From: an uncultured Eggerthellaceae bacterium
GTDB lineage: Bacteria > Actinomycetota > Coriobacteriia > Coriobacteriales > Eggerthellaceae
DNA length: 62,891 nucleotides
Assembly (NCBI GenBank): GCA_910588095.1
Contig: CAJUQH010000011.1
Location: 1-62,891 of the forward strand
Reading direction: 5' to 3'
The notes beneath the pieces were generated by a model, which was given only the letters and a program-made list of their open reading frames with translations, did no database searches and was not told where the DNA came from. The translations under genes were made by a program, and so were the position numbers. Each line of letters starts with the position of its first letter. Positions within the stretch are counted from its first letter, which is position 1. This document shows positions 33,942 through 43,700 of this stretch, piece by piece.

Positions 33942-36900
33942 CTACAAGCAGAAAGCCGGAGCGATACCATGAGATTCTGACGCCCCTTTGTCTGTGCTCC
34001 AAAGAGACCCGTCTGCCTGAACCGTGCAGAAGTCTGTCTTGTTGAGAATATAAGCAGATCGCAGCCAATAAGTGCGATATCCCCCATTCCATGTCTTAAC
34101 AGCCTTTGCATTGCGGCTTAGCCCATTATTCCCTCGATAGGCCTCATATTGAAAAGGCGCATATCCTTCTAATGTGGCAATATCTTCCGTATCGGTATAC
34201 CGGTTAATTGCACCGAACACTTCACGTATGCTTGGCAGCCAGACGAGTTCGCTGGTGCTTGGCTGCAATTGCACTTGGGTCATTTGATCAATGTCCCCAG
34301 TTCCCAAGCTCTGATGTTTGCTAACAGGCGCTATTGCTGCCTGCAAAACTGGGTTCAAGTCCACAGCAAAAGCCGCTCGCAATCGTTCGCGCATTGCCGA
34401 AGCATTCCATCCGCCTCGATTGGAGTTGGTGTTGTATATCCAAGTCAAGAACTCGCCCTGACCTGCCACCTTGCTCTTAGTGTTGCTCCAAGCGTACAGG
34501 TCGCGCATCTGAAACGTAAGACCCGCCTTACCAGAGCCATCTGCCTTGGTGTCCTGACAGATGCCGATGAGTTGCAAATCGAGATAGACCCCGCCTACTT
34601 CAAGCTGGAAGTAAGGACCCGCTCCTGAATGTCCGCTTGATGTGATTTGACTCTCAAGCAAGGCTCGATAAAGCCCTAAATAAGGAGAGTCGGCTAGCTG
34701 CATCTCAATATCATCCCAGTTGTCAGGGTTGGATCCACGACTTACGCGAGCAGAGAAATCAGTAGCCGCTGCTTTTATGTCTGCAAGACCATAGGTGCCA
34801 ACCGGGACAACACCAGCAAGATCGTTCGCATTGAGGAATGTCTCGTCCACCGTAACATAGAGAGGATCGCTTGTGCTGCCCGTGGGCACAAGCCCTTCTG
34901 TCGCGAAGCAGTAGCTGATGTTGGCGATGGAGGCGGAAGCGCCTTCGCTGAGGGTGGAGAGCTTGTCGTAGTCGAGCTCGGTGCTCGTCTCTTGGAGGTT
35001 CAGGCGATAGCCGAGGGAGAGGGTGTCTCCTGCCGGGATGGTGAACTCGTCTGCGGCAAAGGACTTCTCAAGGAGGATGTCGTCGAGCGAGAAGTCGACG
35101 GCGCCTTCTGGCTTGGAAGCCGAGGTCGCATCCGGGTCCTTGAGGTCGTCTTCTGTCAGCTCGCCAGTTGCCGGGTACAAGCTGAACAGCTTATCATCTG
35201 TGCCGGATACGGTGCTGCCATCCTTCTTCTTCAAGATGTCGGAGGCACCCAAGCTCGTCGAGCCGTTGCCTTTAACCTGATTGGACTCCAAGCCCACTAT
35301 GCGAAGGTCCACCTCGGATTGGCTAGCCACCTTGCTCTGGCCGAAGGCGCTCGAGGCGAGCCCTTCTCGGCTCTCGTTTCCTTGGGTGACCACGTCAGCA
35401 TAGAACGTGACCGAGCTTGGCACGTCCACCGATATGACGGAAGTCCAGCGGGCTGTGAGCTCTATCTTTCCTTCCTCGTTCTTGAGCTGTTCGTAATAGT
35501 CAGGCAGCTTGGAGGCGTCTACGTACCATTTGCCATCGTCTCCTTGGTAGACGAGGTCTTGCTCGATGGCTTCCGTGCCTTCTGCATTAGGGATGGTCCA
35601 GCCTTGGAACACGTACCCTGGGCGCTTGGGGTCTTCGATCTCGACCTTGCCCTCACCGTTCATAGCATCAGGAGCCGAGATGGAAGGCTTCTCCTCACCT
35701 GGGTAGTCCTCATCCCCCGGCTCAGCAGAAGTCTCGAAATCCAAGGAAATTGGCTCCCATTGAGCGTAGAGAGTCACGGTTTCCTTGTCTGTCGCCGTGA
35801 GGTTGCTGACCGTACCAGGCTGATACCAGATGCCAGCCCCATCGTTCTCTGTGTTCCACCCAAGGAATCTATAGCCAGGACGCGTGTCAAGACCAGGCAA
35901 GGTCAGTTCTTGATCGTAAATAGCCGCAATGCTCTCAGGGGTCGTTCCCGAATAACCATTGACGTCGAAGTCAACAGTATAGGTGCAAGGCGCCCAAACC
36001 GCATAAAGAGAAGTGATGGTACCGGTCGTAGCGCGTGTCATCCATGCGCCGCTCTGCGAGTTAACGCGAAAGCCAAGCAGCTTCCACCCCTCCTCGGCCT
36101 CCATGACCGAATATCTACTGTCGCCACTGGACGCCGGATAAACAGAAATATTGAGAGGATAGGGAACGTAATGATGACAGGTATATCTGAAATACGATGT
36201 CGTATATGAGGTAGACATAATGCCGGCATCATTCAGCCAATATGAACGTAACGTATGCCCGTTTGCGTAAATTGTCATGGTGTAGGCGGCATAAGGAGTT
36301 GCTGACGAAAGCGAAGCGCTCTCGTCCTGCACTTCAGTCAGCACGAAAGAAAACCTTGACCAGGGATTCCAATCCGTGCCTTTTGGCAGCAGAGCCTGAA
36401 TGCTCGCAGGGTTGACCTTGGGTAGGTCATCATCGGTTGAGGATAGAGCGACCATGGCGGTGAGCTGTGGGGCTTCTTCTGCGAGAGAAGCAGCGGGCAA
36501 GCTCACGGTTGGTGTCGCATGGAAGACATCAGGGCTGATGGAGGTCACGGTCGCAGGCGCGTTGATGATGGTGAGCTTCGCGCAGGCCTCAAGCGCGCCA
36601 GCGGCTATGGTCGTGCAGCCCTCGCGGATGGTGGCCTCGGTGGCTCCGGCCGGCACGCGGAGCAGCGTTGTCAGGTCAGAGCTGTATAGAAGACCATTCT
36701 CCGAGGCGAATGCTGCGCCGTCCTCCACGGAGATGGCATCCACCAGCGAGCAATGCGAGAACTTGCCAGGGTCTGCCACCTCCGCTTCCCTAGGAAGGAG
36801 GACGGCGCCCACCCTGCCCTCGGGAATGAGCAGGAGGCGGGTCTTGTCGGCGCTGTAGAGCGCGCCATCGAAAGATGAGTAGTCTTGGTTGCCTTCGGCG

Positions 36901-37607
36901 ACAGTGACGTTGGCCACGTCGCTCGAGCGGAATGCGCGCTCGTCCACGTCGGACACGCTCGCAGGCAGCGTGACGTCCGTCACGCCTGAGAGGTAGAAGG
37001 CGTAGGGGGCAATGGAGGCGAGGGTGTAGTCAACGCCTTCATAGGCAACGGTTTCAGGGAGAGCGAGGTTAGCCAAGCCAGCTTCGCTGGCTTGATTTGA
37101 ATTGGATTCTTCGACTCCGGCAGCTTCGCTGCCTTCGCTCAGAATGACGGAGGGAGTAGCGGTTTCGGATTCGTCCCCATCAGACCCCGATGCAAGCATC
37201 GGGGCTACGCTTGCGCCCTCGCCTTCCTGCGAGTTCGTGACTTGCTGCCAGTCAGGCGATACGCCGACGAGCTCGATGGTCGATTCGTCGATGACAGCGA
37301 AGGTCAGGCCGTCGACCGTGAAGGAGCCGATGACCGGTTCGCCATCGAGGGCGACATCGGAGTTGATGAAGTTCGAAGGCGCACCGACAAGCCCAGAAGC
37401 CAAAGTCAGTGGTTTTGTATCGGATTCTTCGACTTCGGGACCTTCGGTCCCTTCGCTCAGAATGACGTCAGGGCTGGCAGCCCCCGCCTCCTCGTCGACC
37501 CCTGTTCCATCTTCTGCAAGTGCAGAAGCAGGTACCAAGGCAAGCGAAAGCAGTGCTGCGATGAAGCAGGCAGATATCTTGCGTGCGAATGAGGCGGACG
37601 TTCCCAT
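33942..37607 (-). CDS. large secreted surface protein: BspA-like LRR, InlB B-repeats, DUF6273-like C-terminus
   Basis: A 1221-residue exported protein. The signal peptide ends near ALVPASALA. Residues about 200-370 are BspA-type leucine-rich repeats (VTDVTLPASVSDVDERAF; FSHCSLVDAISVEDGAAF). Residues about 520-720 contain two Listeria-Bacteroides (InlB B) repeats (RPGYRFLGWNTENDGAG; PGYVFQGWTIPNAEG). The end is a DUF6273-like domain (GKAGLTFQMRDLYAW, YWLRSAYILNK, final PAFCL). No LPXTG motif is seen, so attachment is unknown. Such proteins serve as adhesins or host-facing binders. AAGGAG precedes the ATG. A structured leader lies upstream (37723-37811). Two copies of a dispersed palindromic repeat are translated in frame near the N-terminus. 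It is a paralog of the proteins at 24.8, 52.0 and 55.0 kb. Confidence 0.82.
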   Translation of the reverse strand: MGTSASFARKISACFIAALLSLALVPASALAEDGTGVDEEAGAASPDVILSEGTEGPEVEESDTKPLTLASGLVGAPSNFINSDVALDGEPVIGSFTVDGLTFAVIDESTIELVGVSPDWQQVTNSQEGEGASVAPMLASGSDGDESETATPSVILSEGSEAAGVEESNSNQASEAGLANLALPETVAYEGVDYTLASIAPYAFYLSGVTDVTLPASVSDVDERAFRSSDVANVTVAEGNQDYSSFDGALYSADKTRLLLIPEGRVGAVLLPREAEVADPGKFSHCSLVDAISVEDGAAFASENGLLYSSDLTTLLRVPAGATEATIREGCTTIAAGALEACAKLTIINAPATVTSISPDVFHATPTVSLPAASLAEEAPQLTAMVALSSTDDDLPKVNPASIQALLPKGTDWNPWSRFSFVLTEVQDESASLSSATPYAAYTMTIYANGHTLRSYWLNDAGIMSTSYTTSYFRYTCHHYVPYPLNISVYPASSGDSRYSVMEAEEGWKLLGFRVNSQSGAWMTRATTGTITSLYAVWAPCTYTVDFDVNGYSGTTPESIAAIYDQELTLPGLDTRPGYRFLGWNTENDGAGIWYQPGTVSNLTATDKETVTLYAQWEPISLDFETSAEPGDEDYPGEEKPSISAPDAMNGEGKVEIEDPKRPGYVFQGWTIPNAEGTEAIEQDLVYQGDDGKWYVDASKLPDYYEQLKNEEGKIELTARWTSVISVDVPSSVTFYADVVTQGNESREGLASSAFGQSKVASQSEVDLRIVGLESNQVKGNGSTSLGASDILKKKDGSTVSGTDDKLFSLYPATGELTEDDLKDPDATSASKPEGAVDFSLDDILLEKSFAADEFTIPAGDTLSLGYRLNLQETSTELDYDKLSTLSEGASASIANISYCFATEGLVPTGSTSDPLYVTVDETFLNANDLAGVVPVGTYGLADIKAAATDFSARVSRGSNPDNWDDIEMQLADSPYLGLYRALLESQITSSGHSGAGPYFQLEVGGVYLDLQLIGICQDTKADGSGKAGLTFQMRDLYAWSNTKSKVAGQGEFLTWIYNTNSNRGGWNASAMRERLRAAFAVDLNPVLQAAIAPVSKHQSLGTGDIDQMTQVQLQPSTSELVWLPSIREVFGAINRYTDTEDIATLEGYAPFQYEAYRGNNGLSRNAKAVKTWNGGYRTYWLRSAYILNKTDFCTVQADGSLWSTDKGASESHGIAPAFCL
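37104..37149. repeat. dispersed palindromic repeat inside the surface gene, copy 2
   Basis: On the coding strand: GTCATTCTGAGCGAAGG, CAGCGAAGCTG, CCGGAGTCGAAGAATCC. It is translated in frame as roughly SVILSEGSEAAGVEESN. Confidence 0.8.
37422..37467. repeat. dispersed palindromic repeat inside the surface gene, copy 3
   Basis: On the coding strand: GTCATTCTGAGCGAAGG, GACCGAAGGTC, CCGAAGTCGAAGAATCC. Translated in the same frame as copy 2, giving roughly DVILSEGTEGPEVEESD. Confidence 0.8.
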
Positions 37608-37722
37608 GCGGCCGGCTCCTTCCGAGTATGTATGTTCCCGTCATACTGCGGAGGAGACCCGTGCGACTCGCTGTTGCCCCTTCAGGGTGTTCTCGTCCCT
37701 GAAGCTGTTCTCGAAAAACGAG

Positions 37723-37811
37723 GAGGGCATCCACCACAGTCGCTAAACGGCAAGATTGCGAACAACGCTGAGTGCGTCTCAGAACACAGATCTTGATAGG
37801 CAGATGCCCTC
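37723..37811 (-). promoter_or_regulatory. structured 5' leader of the 1221-residue surface protein
   Basis: On the minus strand GAGGGCATC (37811-37803) pairs perfectly with GATGCCCTC (37731-37723), extended by TGCC/GGTG. Inside, CAAGAT (37795-37790) pairs with ATCTTG (37756-37751) and CTGAG pairs with CTCAG (37782-37768). The same architecture with compatible substitutions occurs upstream of the 55-kb surface gene. CTCCTCC at 37656-37650 could pair with the AAGGAG ribosome binding site near 37615, giving a translational switch. It matches no riboswitch class I recognise. Confidence 0.6.
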
Positions 37812-38317
37812 TTCGTCCTGTGTTACAGAAACGCGTAGTTGCAAGTTAGGAAAACCGCACCTCGATATTCAGTTGTCCGCAAATCCTTCCGAGGAAGAAT
37901 CGCCGTTTAGCACCTCGCAGTCTAGCAAGCCTGCCCAACGATGGCAAGCCACACGCGAAAGAGCACGCGGCCAGCCCCTAACACGCACCCGCGAACGACC
38001 AGTTCAAAGCACCGAAGATTCCCTCGTTCCGTCAATCTCCCGGCAAAGCACCGGCCCTTCGCCGGCAATCTCCTGCTCGATAGGGCGGCAACTCCTAGCC
38101 ACACCGACGCCCCGCCACTCGCTGCCACCCGGCCTTTCCGCAGAGCCCGCACCGACCCTCGCTCCGATTCCCTCGCGCCTTGGGCGCGGCGCGCCTGCCG
38201 GCCGCCACCCGAGAAGGCCCCGCCTATCGGCAGCCATTTCTACTGGAGCTGTGTCGATTTTTTCGGATACGGCATCGCTAGGCTAGATAAAGGACCAACG
38301 CCGTCGAGAGGAGCGCC
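37812..38317. other. divergent intergenic region before the adhesin gene
   Basis: About 500 bases. The left end should hold the promoter of the leader RNA; similarity to the 57.6-kb leader extends about 25 bases upstream of the stem and includes a small hairpin. The right end holds the adhesin promoter and AGAGGAG at 38308. I see no gene in it. Confidence 0.5.
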
Positions 38318-40681
38318 ATGAACCAGCCAACCCGACCCCCTACCCCGCCTTTGCCCGCGCTGCGAACCCGCTGCGCGCGCCTGCTCGGCATCGCACTGCT
38401 GCTGCTCTGCTCGCTTGCCGTGGCCGTACCGCCTGCCTACGGAGCCACCGGAACGCTCACCGTGGGCAGCGAGATAATCTATGCCAACTGGAGCACCAAC
38501 GTCTTCTCCGTCAACGGCAACGAAGCCTACTGCGGCGAACCCGACCGCGAGACGCCTGGCGCAGGCTCTTACTCCATGGAATCCCTCACTGACCCGCTGG
38601 TGGCCGCGGCGCTCTGGTACGGCTACGGCGGCCCCGGCTTCGACAAGGCGCTCTGGCCCAGCAGCTATTACAACGGCTCGGCCATGGGCGCCAACGAGTA
38701 CCGCGTGCTCACCCACGTGGCCCTCGTGTACCTGCGCACGGGCGACATCGCCTACGCCTGCGTGAACACCAAGCCGGCGTTCAAGTCGTGGTGCGAGCAG
38801 AACGTGTTCGGCTACGCGCCCGATGGCAGCGTGCGCAACACGAACGCCATCTGCTACCGCATCAAGGCGTCTGGCTTCACCATCGGGGGCGCCAGCGATT
38901 CGCGCACTGCGCTGCCCAAGGGCTTCACCGCCTACCGCTTCGCCACCGGCGCGGGCAACCAGGTGATGTTCACCTCGGCCTATGTTCCCCACGGGTGGGT
39001 GGAGGTGTCGAAGAAGTCGGGCAACCCGCCTCTTTCCGACCAGAACCCCAGCTACAGCTTGGAGGGCGGCCAGTACGGCCTCTATGCCGATGCCGCCTGC
39101 ACGAATCTGGTCACCACGCTCACCACGAACGCCGACGGCTGGGCCCGCAGCGAGCTTGTTCCGTCGGGCGCCTACTACCTCAAGGAGATAGCGGCCCCGC
39201 CCGGCTACGCCCTGAGCGCCGAAACGGTCAAGGTGAACGTGCCCACCCGCGCTGCCGCCCAGGCCGAATGCTCCGACCTGCCCCAAGCGAACCCGATCGA
39301 GCTCTGCATCCAGAAGAAGGACCGCGAGACCAGCGAAGCCGCACCTCAAGGAGGCGCGACGCTAGCAGGCGCCGAGTACCTGCTGCGCTTCTTCGGAGGC
39401 ACCCATGACAGCCTGGAAGCTGCGGAAGCCGCCGGGGAGCCGCTGCGCTCGTGGACCTTGCGCACCGCCAGCGATGGCCGCGCCTTGCTCGACGACGAGC
39501 ACAAGGTGAGCGGCGATGACTTCTACCGCGATTCCGCCGACCAGATCTGCCTGCCCCTGGGCACCCTCATCATCACCGAGGCCAAGGCGCCCATGGGCTA
39601 CCTGCTGGATACCACCCCTATCGTGTGCCCCATCATCGCCGAAGGCGAAGCCGAGCAAGCAGGCACCTTCGCCGTGCCCGACCACCCAGAGCAGGTCATA
39701 CGCGGCGACCTGAACCTCGTGAAGGTGCGCGAGTCCGACCAGAGCCGCCTTGCTGGCGTGCCCTTCCTGCTCACGTCGCTGACCACAGGCGAGAGCCACC
39801 TGCTGGTGACCGACGAGAACGGCCAGGCCAACACAGCAGCCTCCTACACCCCGCACACCCACGCCACCAACGCCAACGACGCTGCCCTCAACCGCGACGG
39901 CACCGTTGACGAGGCCAAGCTCGACCCGCATGCAGGCATCTGGTTCGGCAGCGCCACGCCCGATGACAACCACGGCGCGCTCATCTATGACAAGTACCGC
40001 CTCGAGGAACTGCGCTGCTCGGCTAACGAAGGGCTCGAGCTCATCACGCTGCCCAGCATCGCCATCACTCGCGACGGCTACGAGTTCGACGTGGGCACGC
40101 TGGACAACCAGCCCGAGTCGAGCATGTACATACGCACGACCGCCCGCGATGCTTCCGATGGCGACAAGCAGCTCGCACCCAACACCCTGGCCACCATCGT
40201 CGACCGCGTGGAATACCACAACGTGGCCGTAGGCGAGGACTACCTCATGTGGGGCAGCCTCATGCAGCGCAGCACCGGCCAGCCCATCACCGACGAGCAC
40301 GGCAGCGCCGTGATGGCCCAGCTGCCCTTTACGGCCGAGGAAGCGAATGGCTACGTAGAGCTGGAGTTCGCCGTGGACACCACCGCCTACTCAGGCGAGG
40401 ACATCGTGGTGTGCGAAGATCTGATAGACGCCACCACCGGCGCCACCATCACGAGCGACTTCGACCTGGACAACTACGATGAGACCGTGACCGTGCCCTC
40501 GCCCGTGCCGCCCGACGAGGCGCCGCTCGGCAAGACCGGCGACAAGCACCTGACCTCGCTCGCCGTGCTGGGCGCCGTAGGAGCGGGCGCGGCAGGGGCG
40601 CTGGCTTGGCGGCGGTTCGACCAGCGTCGCAAGCAGCGCGCGAAGGCGCAGCGCCTTATCGGGAACCTGATCGGGCGCTGA
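38318..40681 (+). CDS. SpaA/Cna-B-type sortase-anchored adhesin
   Basis: A 787-residue surface protein: signal peptide (to PPAYGA), then a region like a Cys-Gln thioester domain (NEAYCGEPDRETPGAGSY; YRVLTHVALVYL), two or three Cna-B/SpaA-like domains (SLEGGQYGLYADAACTNL; YLKEIAAPPGYAL; LIITEAKAPMGYLLD; VRESDQSRLAGVPFLLT), and a VaFE-like segment (GTVDEAKL; VEYHNVAVGEDYLMWG). The end is a sorting signal: PLGKTGD, hydrophobic helix, RRFDQRRKQR. Sortase would link it to the wall. In classical thioester domains a TQxA motif supplies the Gln; here the matching place reads THVA. No sortase gene is in the window. Confidence 0.82.
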   Translation: MNQPTRPPTPPLPALRTRCARLLGIALLLLCSLAVAVPPAYGATGTLTVGSEIIYANWSTNVFSVNGNEAYCGEPDRETPGAGSYSMESLTDPLVAAALWYGYGGPGFDKALWPSSYYNGSAMGANEYRVLTHVALVYLRTGDIAYACVNTKPAFKSWCEQNVFGYAPDGSVRNTNAICYRIKASGFTIGGASDSRTALPKGFTAYRFATGAGNQVMFTSAYVPHGWVEVSKKSGNPPLSDQNPSYSLEGGQYGLYADAACTNLVTTLTTNADGWARSELVPSGAYYLKEIAAPPGYALSAETVKVNVPTRAAAQAECSDLPQANPIELCIQKKDRETSEAAPQGGATLAGAEYLLRFFGGTHDSLEAAEAAGEPLRSWTLRTASDGRALLDDEHKVSGDDFYRDSADQICLPLGTLIITEAKAPMGYLLDTTPIVCPIIAEGEAEQAGTFAVPDHPEQVIRGDLNLVKVRESDQSRLAGVPFLLTSLTTGESHLLVTDENGQANTAASYTPHTHATNANDAALNRDGTVDEAKLDPHAGIWFGSATPDDNHGALIYDKYRLEELRCSANEGLELITLPSIAITRDGYEFDVGTLDNQPESSMYIRTTARDASDGDKQLAPNTLATIVDRVEYHNVAVGEDYLMWGSLMQRSTGQPITDEHGSAVMAQLPFTAEEANGYVELEFAVDTTAYSGEDIVVCEDLIDATTGATITSDFDLDNYDETVTVPSPVPPDEAPLGKTGDKHLTSLAVLGAVGAGAAGALAWRRFDQRRKQRAKAQRLIGNLIGR

Positions 40682-40712
40682 GCCGTGCGGCTGCCGCGCA
40701 GCCAGACCGCCT

Positions 40713-40739
40713 GGAGGCCGGGTTCGAGCCCCGGCCTCC
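40713..40739. terminator. 10-bp GC hairpin between convergent genes
   Basis: GGAGGCCGGG, TTCGAGC, CCCGGCCTCC. The loop imitates a tRNA T-loop, but no tRNA can be folded around it. It sits between the 3' ends of two convergent genes, so a bidirectional terminator is the simplest reading. Confidence 0.5.
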
Positions 40740-40785
40740 GAGAGGCGCCAGCAAGGTGGCCGCCAAGCAGGAGCGCGTGCGGTTG

Positions 40786-43700
40786 CTAGTACGGGTCTTC
40801 GATGCTGCGGTGGGCGAAGGCATCGGCCGAGAGCGGGGCCGTCTTGCCTGCCCGGAAGCGGTCGAGGGCCACCAGCGCTATCATGCCCGCATTGTCGCCG
40901 CAGGAGTGCAGCGGGGGCATGACCAGCTGCACGCCCATCTGGTCGCACAGCCGCTCGTAGGCTTGGCGCAAGGCCGGGTTCGCCGCCACGCCGCCGCCCA
41001 CGCAGAACGTGGGAGCGCCCGTCTCGTGCAAGGCGGTGCGGGCTTTCGCCACCTGCACGTCGATGACCGCCTGTTGGAAGCTGGCGCACACGTCGGGCAG
41101 GCTGGGCTCGACCCCGGCCTGCCGCTGCTTGCTCAGGTAGTTCATGACAGCGGTCTTCAGCCCCGAGAGCGAGAAGCTCAAGTCGCCGGAATGGAGCATG
41201 GCCCGCGGGAAGTCGATGGCCGCCGGGTCGCCCTCGGCAGCCAGCCGCGATATGACCGGACCGCCCGGGTACCCCAGGCCGAGCGCCTTCGCCACCTTGT
41301 CAAACGCCTCGCCCACGGCATCGTCGATAGTGGCCCCCAGAATGCGGTAGTCGCCATAGCCCGCCATGTGCACGAGCATGGTGTTGCCGCCCGATACGAG
41401 CGACACCACCGCTGGCGGCTCGAAGCTCGCGCAGCCTATGCGGTTGGCGTACAGGTGGCCTTCCAGGTGGTTCACTTCCACGTAGGGCACATCGAGCGCC
41501 CAAGCGGCCCCCTTGGCGAAGGCCACGCCCACCACGAGCGCCCCCACCAAGCCCGGTGCATAGGTGGCGGCCACCGCCTGCACGTCGCGCCAGCCCAGGG
41601 CGCCTGGCTCTGCGCCGACAGAGCGCGCTGCCTCGTCGAAGCACTCGTCGCACACGCCGCAGATGGCCTCGATGTGCTTGCGGCTGGCTATCTCGGGCAC
41701 CACGCCGCCGAAGCGGGCATGGAAGTCTATCTGCGAGGCCACCACGTCGGCCAGCAGCGAACCTGTGCCGTCGACCAGGGCCGCAGCCGTCTCGTCGCAT
41801 GACGACTCGATTGCCAGGATGAGCGGTTGCTCGACGGCCCGCGCGCCATGGGTGGCGGTGTCGGCATGATGCTCGATGACCATGCCGGCCACCCGCGCCT
41901 CGCCCTCGACAGCAGGAGCCAACGGGCCGCTCATGATGACGGCGTCCTCGTGATCGGAGTAGTAGCGCGGCCTCACGCCTTCCCGCTCAAGGCCGAGCGC
42001 GCGGTAGAATGCCTGGGCGCCGCTGTTCGACGCCCGCACCTCCAGGCTCACCCGTTGGGCGCCCAGGTTGCGGCCATCGTCCGCCAGGCGCGCGAACAGC
42101 TGCTGCGCGATGCCGCGGCGGCGCTGCGCCGGGGCCACCCCGACTTTGAGCACTTGCAACTCGCCATCTACCACCATGCCGCCGGCATAGCCCACCAGCT
42201 CGTCGCCAGCAAGGGCCATCCACCAGCGCCGGTTGCTACGGGGCAGCTCGTCGGCCACCAGCGCAGCGCTCCAAGCATCGGTGCCCATGACCTCGGCCTC
42301 CAAGGCCACGACCGCATCCACATGAAGGCTGTCCAAGGGGCTGTAGGCAATGCCCGCATCATCGGGGCGAGCGGCCAAGCAAGCGGCGCTGTGCAGCGTG
42401 GCCCGCCCACGACCGCCATCGGCAGCAGGTGCGTCCTGCACGCCCGTGCGCAGGTTGCGCGGGTCGCTGCTGGCCAGCCGCTCCCGCTCGTTCTCCTCGG
42501 CATCCGAGAGCCGCGTGTACACGGGCAGCACCAAAGCCGGGGCATGCCGCCCCGGGTCGAAGGGGTCTGCCTCGCCCGCTTGCCACAGGGCTTGCAGCGC
42601 CAGCAGCAAGCCCTGGCCTGCCGGCGCCCAAAGGACCTCTGGCAGGAACGGCCCGCACGGCGCGAACAGCTCCGCATATTTGACGAGCGCATCGCCCGTC
42701 ACGCGCATTCCTGCGCTGCCTGCGAACTCCTGGGCCACCGCTTCAGCCTTTCCCACGCGGTCGGGCCCTTGCCGCAGCACGCCACTATCATCGAGCCGGA
42801 ATCGAGCCGGGTACACCTCTTTGCGCATGGCGTCGGCCACCACCAGCAGTTCGCCGCGCTCGCCCTTGGCCCAAGCGCCCCACGCGACCGCATCCAAGGT
42901 AGGAACCCCTACGAGCCCCACGCCCAAAGCGCTCGCGATGCCCTTGGCTGTCGCACAGGCGATGCGGACGCCAGTGAACGAGCCTGGGCCCACGCCCACC
43001 GCCACGCAGGCCAGCTGGCTACGCGCCACGCCAGCCTCAAGCAGCAAGCTGTCTATGCAGGGCAGGAGCTGGGTGTTCGAAGCGCGGTGGGCCTGCACCT
43101 GCCGCGCAGCCACCAGCTGCACCGTACGGGAAGCAGCATCCAGCACGCCAAGCCCTATGGCTATGACCTCGTTGGCCGTGTCGAAAGCGAGCACGTAGCC
43201 AGCCGCGCGGCCCTCACCGTCGCAGGCCGCCTGCGCTGCCGGAGCCGCATCGCCATCCGTCGCCTGCGCCCTCGCAACGCCGCTTGCCCCAATCAGCGAA
43301 CCTGCATCCGAGCCAACGCCACCTGCCGCATCGCGCCCCACCGCAGCGCCATCCCCTGCAGCAGCATCCGCACCGCCGTAGGCCACTGCCCGAGCCCACG
43401 CCTCAAGCAGCGCAGCCGAACGGCCGCCAGCCGCCCGCGCCTTCACGGTGCGGCAGCCATCCTCACCCACCGCCAAGCGCACCTCTACGTAGTCCGTCGG
43501 CAGCTTCTCAGGAAAGCGGTCGCCCCACTCCACCAAGGCCGCCCCGTCGGAATCGGGCCCCGCCAGGCGATAGAAGTCGATATCGTCCAGCTCGGAAGCA
43601 TCGTCCAGCCGGTACAGGTCCAGGTGGTACAGCGGCAGCCTGCCCCCTTCATAGGCCAGCACGATATTGAAGGTAGGGCTCACCACCGCAGCGCCCACGC

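Noticed and set aside
40713..40750. tRNA-like T-arm (GGGTTCGAGCCCC)
   Set aside because: No matching acceptor, D or anticodon arms upstream; the bases form a plain 10-bp hairpin between convergent genes.
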